Source: Mycobacterium sp. HUMS_12744610 (lineage in GTDB: Bacteria > Actinomycetota > Actinomycetes > Mycobacteriales > Mycobacteriaceae). Taken from it: a stretch of DNA of 64,000 nucleotides. The stretch spans positions 3,348,001-3,412,000 of the forward strand of contig NZ_JBGEDP010000001.1 in the NCBI RefSeq assembly GCF_041206865.1, given 5' to 3'. A program made the translations under genes and the position numbers. Shown here one piece after another: positions 61,901-64,000 of this stretch. Numbering within the stretch: the stretch's first letter is position 1; each line of letters opens with the position of its first letter. Below the pieces are notes generated by a model that saw nothing but the letters and a program-made list of their open reading frames with translations, had not been told where the DNA came from and ran no database searches.

Positions 61901-64000
61901 AGCTGCGTCTGGACGCCGGCCACTCCCAGCGCGTGCAGGGCCGCGTCGAGCACCACCGGATGAATCCCGAACCCGGAGGTCACGCCGGCGTCCTGCGGGA
62001 GTTCGACCGCGGCGAAGATCTCGTCGCCCCGCCGCCACAGTGCCCGCAGTCCGCGGAAGGCCGGGCCGTACTGGTAGCCGCGCCCGGCCAGCTCGTCGTA
62101 GGCGCCGCTGACGTCCACCGCCTCCGCGCCCACCGGCGGCCACACCGACAGATCGGCGGCCGGCTCCACCGTATCCGACCCCAGCACTGCTTCGGCATGC
62201 AGCGTCCACTCCGAACCGGGCTGCGCCGCGGCGGAATACACCGACACCGCCCGCGATCCCGAATCGGCGGGAGCGGCCACCACGACCTGCAGCCGCACCC
62301 CGCCGGCCGCCGGCAGCGCCAGCGGCGCCGACACGGTGAGCTCCTCGAGCACCGGGCAGCCGACCTCGTCACCGGCCCGCAACATCAACTCCACGAAGGC
62401 GGCCCCCGGGTAGAGCACCGTGCCGGCCACCGCGTGATCGGCCAGCCACGGCTGCGCGCTCAGCGACAGCCGGCCCGTGAACACCGTCTGGCCCGAGTCG
62501 GGCCGCTCCACCGTCGCGCCCAGCACGCCGTGTTCGATGCGCGCCAACCCCACCGCGGCCACATCGGATCCCGCCGCAGCGGGCGGCAGCCAGAACCTGC
62601 GCCGCGCGAAGCCATACGTCGGCAGCGGTACCCGCCGGGCGTCCAGGCCGGTGAACACCGCGGGCCAGTCCACCCGCACGCCGGCGACGCTCGCCTGGCC
62701 CAGCGACAGATGGAACCGCTGCAGGCCGCCGTCGTCGCGCCCGAGGGTGGGGACGACGACGGCGTCGCCGCGTTCGGCCACGGTGTCCTCGATGCCGGCG
62801 ATCAGCACCGGGTGCGGGCTGGATTCGACGAAGACCCGGTACCCGTCGGCGTGCGCGGCGCGGACCGCCCGTTCGAATTGCACTGTCTGGCGGACGCTTT
62901 GGTACCAGTACTCGGCGTCCAGCGCGGCGGTGTCGACGGAGGCGCCGGTGACGGTCGAGAAGAACGCGACCGAGGAGGAACGGGGAGCGATGCCGCACAG
63001 CGCCTCGGCGAGGGGCTCGCGGATCGCGTCGACCTGTTCCGAATGCGACGCGTAGTCCACGTCGATGGTGCGGGCCCGCACGTCCTCGGCCGCGCAACGG
63101 CGCATCAGCCCGGCCAGCGCGTCCGGTGTGCCGGAGACGGCGACCGCCGAAACGCCGTTGACCGCGGCGATGTTGAGGTGATCCGCCCATGGCGCGATCA
63201 ACTCGGCCGCCCGTTCCGCGCCGCAGGCCAGCGACACCATGCCGCCCGCGCCCGCCAGCCGCACCAGCAGCCGGCTGCGCAACGCCACCACCCGCGCGGC
63301 GTCCTCGAGCGACAGCGCCCCGGCCACGTAGGCCGCCGCGATCTCGCCCTGGGAGTGGCCGATCACCGCGTCGGGCAGCACCCCCACCGAGCGCCACAAC
63401 TGGGCCAGCGACACCATGACCGCCCACAGCGCCGGCTGCACCACGTCCACCCGGTCCAGCCCGGGCGCGCCGGGCGCGCCGCGCAGGACGTCGATCAGCG
63501 ACCACGGCACGTGCTCGCCGAGCGCCTTGTCGCAGCGGGTGATGTGTTCGGCGAACACCGTTGATTCCTCGAGCAACTGGGCACCCATGCCGGTCCACTG
63601 GGAGCCCTGGCCGGGGAACACGAACACGGTCTTGCCCACCGGCCGCGCCCGGCCCACCACCACACCCGCGCCCGGGGCGCCGGCGGCCAGACCGGCCAGC
63701 CCGCTCATCAATCGCCCGCGATCCGGCCCCGCCAGCACCGCCCGGTGCTCGAACAGCGACCGCGTCGACACCAGGGACCAACCCACGTCCACCGCATGCA
63801 GATCCGCGTCGGCCGACAGGTGCGCCAGCAGGCGGGCGGCCTGGTTGGTCAGCGCCTCGGCCGACCGGGCCGACAACACCCAGGGCACCGGCGCATCGGC
63901 GCGTTGTGCCGGCGGGCTTTCCGGCGCGGCGGGGACCTCTTCGACGATCACGTGCGCGTTGGTGCCGCTGATCCCGAACGACGACACGCCCGCGCGCCGC
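58963..64000 (-). CDS. Fully reducing modular PKS, methylmalonyl type (5' end beyond window)
   Basis: Partial gene; the KS domain extends past the right edge and only its last part ([16 protein letters not shown]) is visible. [16 protein letters not shown] and YASH, predicting methylmalonyl-Co[13 protein letters not shown] and [33 protein letters not shown] and [25 protein letters not shown]. The C-terminus [11 protein letters not shown] is a docking tail. It lies 24 bp before the next PKS in the same direction, so its tail probably pairs with that protein's N-terminal coiled coil. Same family as M. tuberculosis pks7/pks8. Confidence 0.93.
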   Translation of the reverse strand, partial: RRAGVSSFGISGTNAHVIVEEVPAAPESPPAQRADAPVPWVLSARSAEALTNQAARLLAHLSADADLHAVDVGWSLVSTRSLFEHRAVLAGPDRGRLMSGLAGLAAGAPGAGVVVGRARPVGKTVFVFPGQGSQWTGMGAQLLEESTVFAEHITRCDKALGEHVPWSLIDVLRGAPGAPGLDRVDVVQPALWAVMVSLAQLWRSVGVLPDAVIGHSQGEIAAAYVAGALSLEDAARVVALRSRLLVRLAGAGGMVSLACGAERAAELIAPWADHLNIAAVNGVSAVAVSGTPDALAGLMRRCAAEDVRARTIDVDYASHSEQVDAIREPLAEALCGIAPRSSSVAFFSTVTGASVDTAALDAEYWYQSVRQTVQFERAVRAAHADGYRVFVESSPHPVLIAGIEDTVAERGDAVVVPTLGRDDGGLQRFHLSLGQASVAGVRVDWPAVFTGLDARRVPLPTYGFARRRFWLPPAAAGSDVAAVGLARIEHGVLGATVERPDSGQTVFTGRLSLSAQPWLADHAVAGTVLYPGAAFVELMLRAGDEVGCPVLEELTVSAPLALPAAGGVRLQVVVAAPADSGSRAVSVYSAAAQPGSEWTLHAEAVLGSDTVEPAADLSVWPPVGAEAVDVSGAYDELAGRGYQYGPAFRGLRALWRRGDEIFAAVELPQDAGVTSGFGIHPVVLDAALHALGVAGVQTQLVLPFSWQGACLHAEGASRARVRVAAAGPDAVSVELADPAGSPVLSVRELVMRPVSAGRLAPGPVGADGLLEVVWSPVAPRGSDSGDGTVVWEWASGDGPVTGSVRAATTEALSVLQTWLAGDGPGLLVVLTRGAVALPGEGVRDLAGAAVWGLVRSAQAEHPGRVMLLDSDASVEVGDVTGCGETQLVIRAGVVYGARLTPPAAPAGLRLPADGCWRLAPGGGGTIEDVEVRPCAPAEPGAGQVRVAVGAVGVNFRDVLVALGMYPGGGDLGVEGAGVIAAVGPGVTGLAVGDLVTGLLGVVGPQAVVDQHSVVRVPRGWSPARAAGMPVVFLTAWYGLADLAGLRAGERVLVHAATGGVGMAAVQLARHWGVEVFATASRGKWDTLRDMGFDDDHIGDSRTLEFEQKFLATTGGAGVDVVLNSLAGEFTDASLRLLAPGGRFIDMGKTDIRDAQVVARDHRGVRYRAFDLLEAGPDRCAQLLAEVVGLLDDGVLAPLPVKTFDVRRAADAYRFVSQARHVGKVVLTMPDAPGVGLAAGTVLITGGTGMAGSALARHLVSRHGVRHLLLVSRAGPDAAGAAELVDGLREAGAEVSVVACDVADRDALAAMLARIPADRPLSGVVHAAGVLDDGLISSLTPERVDAVLRAKADAAWHLHSLTRDLDLAAFVMFSSMAGIVGTPGQGNYAAANSFLDALAGFRRARGLPGLSLAWGLWEQSSTMTAHLAARDKARMSRVGLAPLSTQQALASFDAALLADSPVVVASHLDRAALSGHAAALPPLLLGLATRPTRRVVADTGATASVGGLGARLHGLSPETRRRDLVSVVCSNAATVLGLAQAADLDGGRTFQELGFDSLTAVELRNRLKTATGLSLSPTLIFDYPTPTALAEYLDTQLGATTATAEPDLMTRFHAVARELQTLLDRPDAGPDDKAQMSTRLRHLLAALTTAARPDDDTDDDIQAASESELFAILDEELGH

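Overview
The window is chromosomal DNA from a slow-growing, non-tuberculosis mycobacterium. The evidence is the uniformly high G+C, the frequent GTG/TTG starts, a PE_PGRS gene, reducing type I polyketide synthases beside a Pks11-type type III synthase, and a run of core genes in the same order as M. tuberculosis Rv1719 back to Rv1664, read here in reverse. Species cannot be fixed from the sequence alone; locus equivalences to M. tuberculosis are from memory of the families and gene order.

Layout. (1) 1-7146 is a mobile-element thicket: an IS3-family element entering from the left edge, two different ISL3-family elements, and two almost identical IS256-family copies. Each IS256 copy has landed inside an ISL3 transposase gene. 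The second ISL3 element split a P-loop STAND/NB-ARC ATPase gene; joining its flanks at the 8-bp target duplication restores the Walker A reading frame. (2) 7269-11837 is accessory: a P1B-5-type metal ATPase with a C-terminal hemerythrin domain and a DesA3-like acyl desaturase, ending at a tRNA-Pro whose 3' end faces this region, so the tRNA marks a probable island edge. (3) 11982-32475 is core: IclR regulator, a decayed cyclase gene (scar of a deletion between IclR and der), then der-cmk-rluB-scpB-scpA-parA with overlapping start/stop codons, a divergent O-methyltransferase, xerD-NUDIX-pyrG, mctB/steB-steA, recN, nadK, a frameshifted tlyA whose frame runs on into nadK, small conserved genes, tyrS. 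(4) 32504-41009: mpg, an extra AmtB-type channel with a Glu at the first twin-His site, a leaderless ABC exporter-TetR operon with two tandem palindromic operators and a 56-bp minisatellite, a Trm112-like protein and a lipase/acyl-CoA synthetase fusion, and a PAS-ANTAR regulator. (5) 41156-64000: ABC-F ATPase, then the polyketide locus: type III PKS (pks11), a KSQ-AT-ACP loading protein (pks9-like), a frameshifted PE_PGRS on the opposite strand, and two fully reducing modular PKSs, the last running off the right edge.

How it works together. The PKS block reads as an assembly line: a starter made by the KSQ protein, one methylmalonyl-type and one malonyl-type fully reducing module, and a type III enzyme that could use the resulting branched acyl chain. 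The ABC-TetR operon carries its own promoter, operators and regulator, and its last junction has been expanded into a chain of 18-codon mini-cistrons like the MIRU repeats of M. tuberculosis. Decay is visible at several core genes (tlyA, cyclase, PE_PGRS), either real or assembly error; each should be confirmed in reads.
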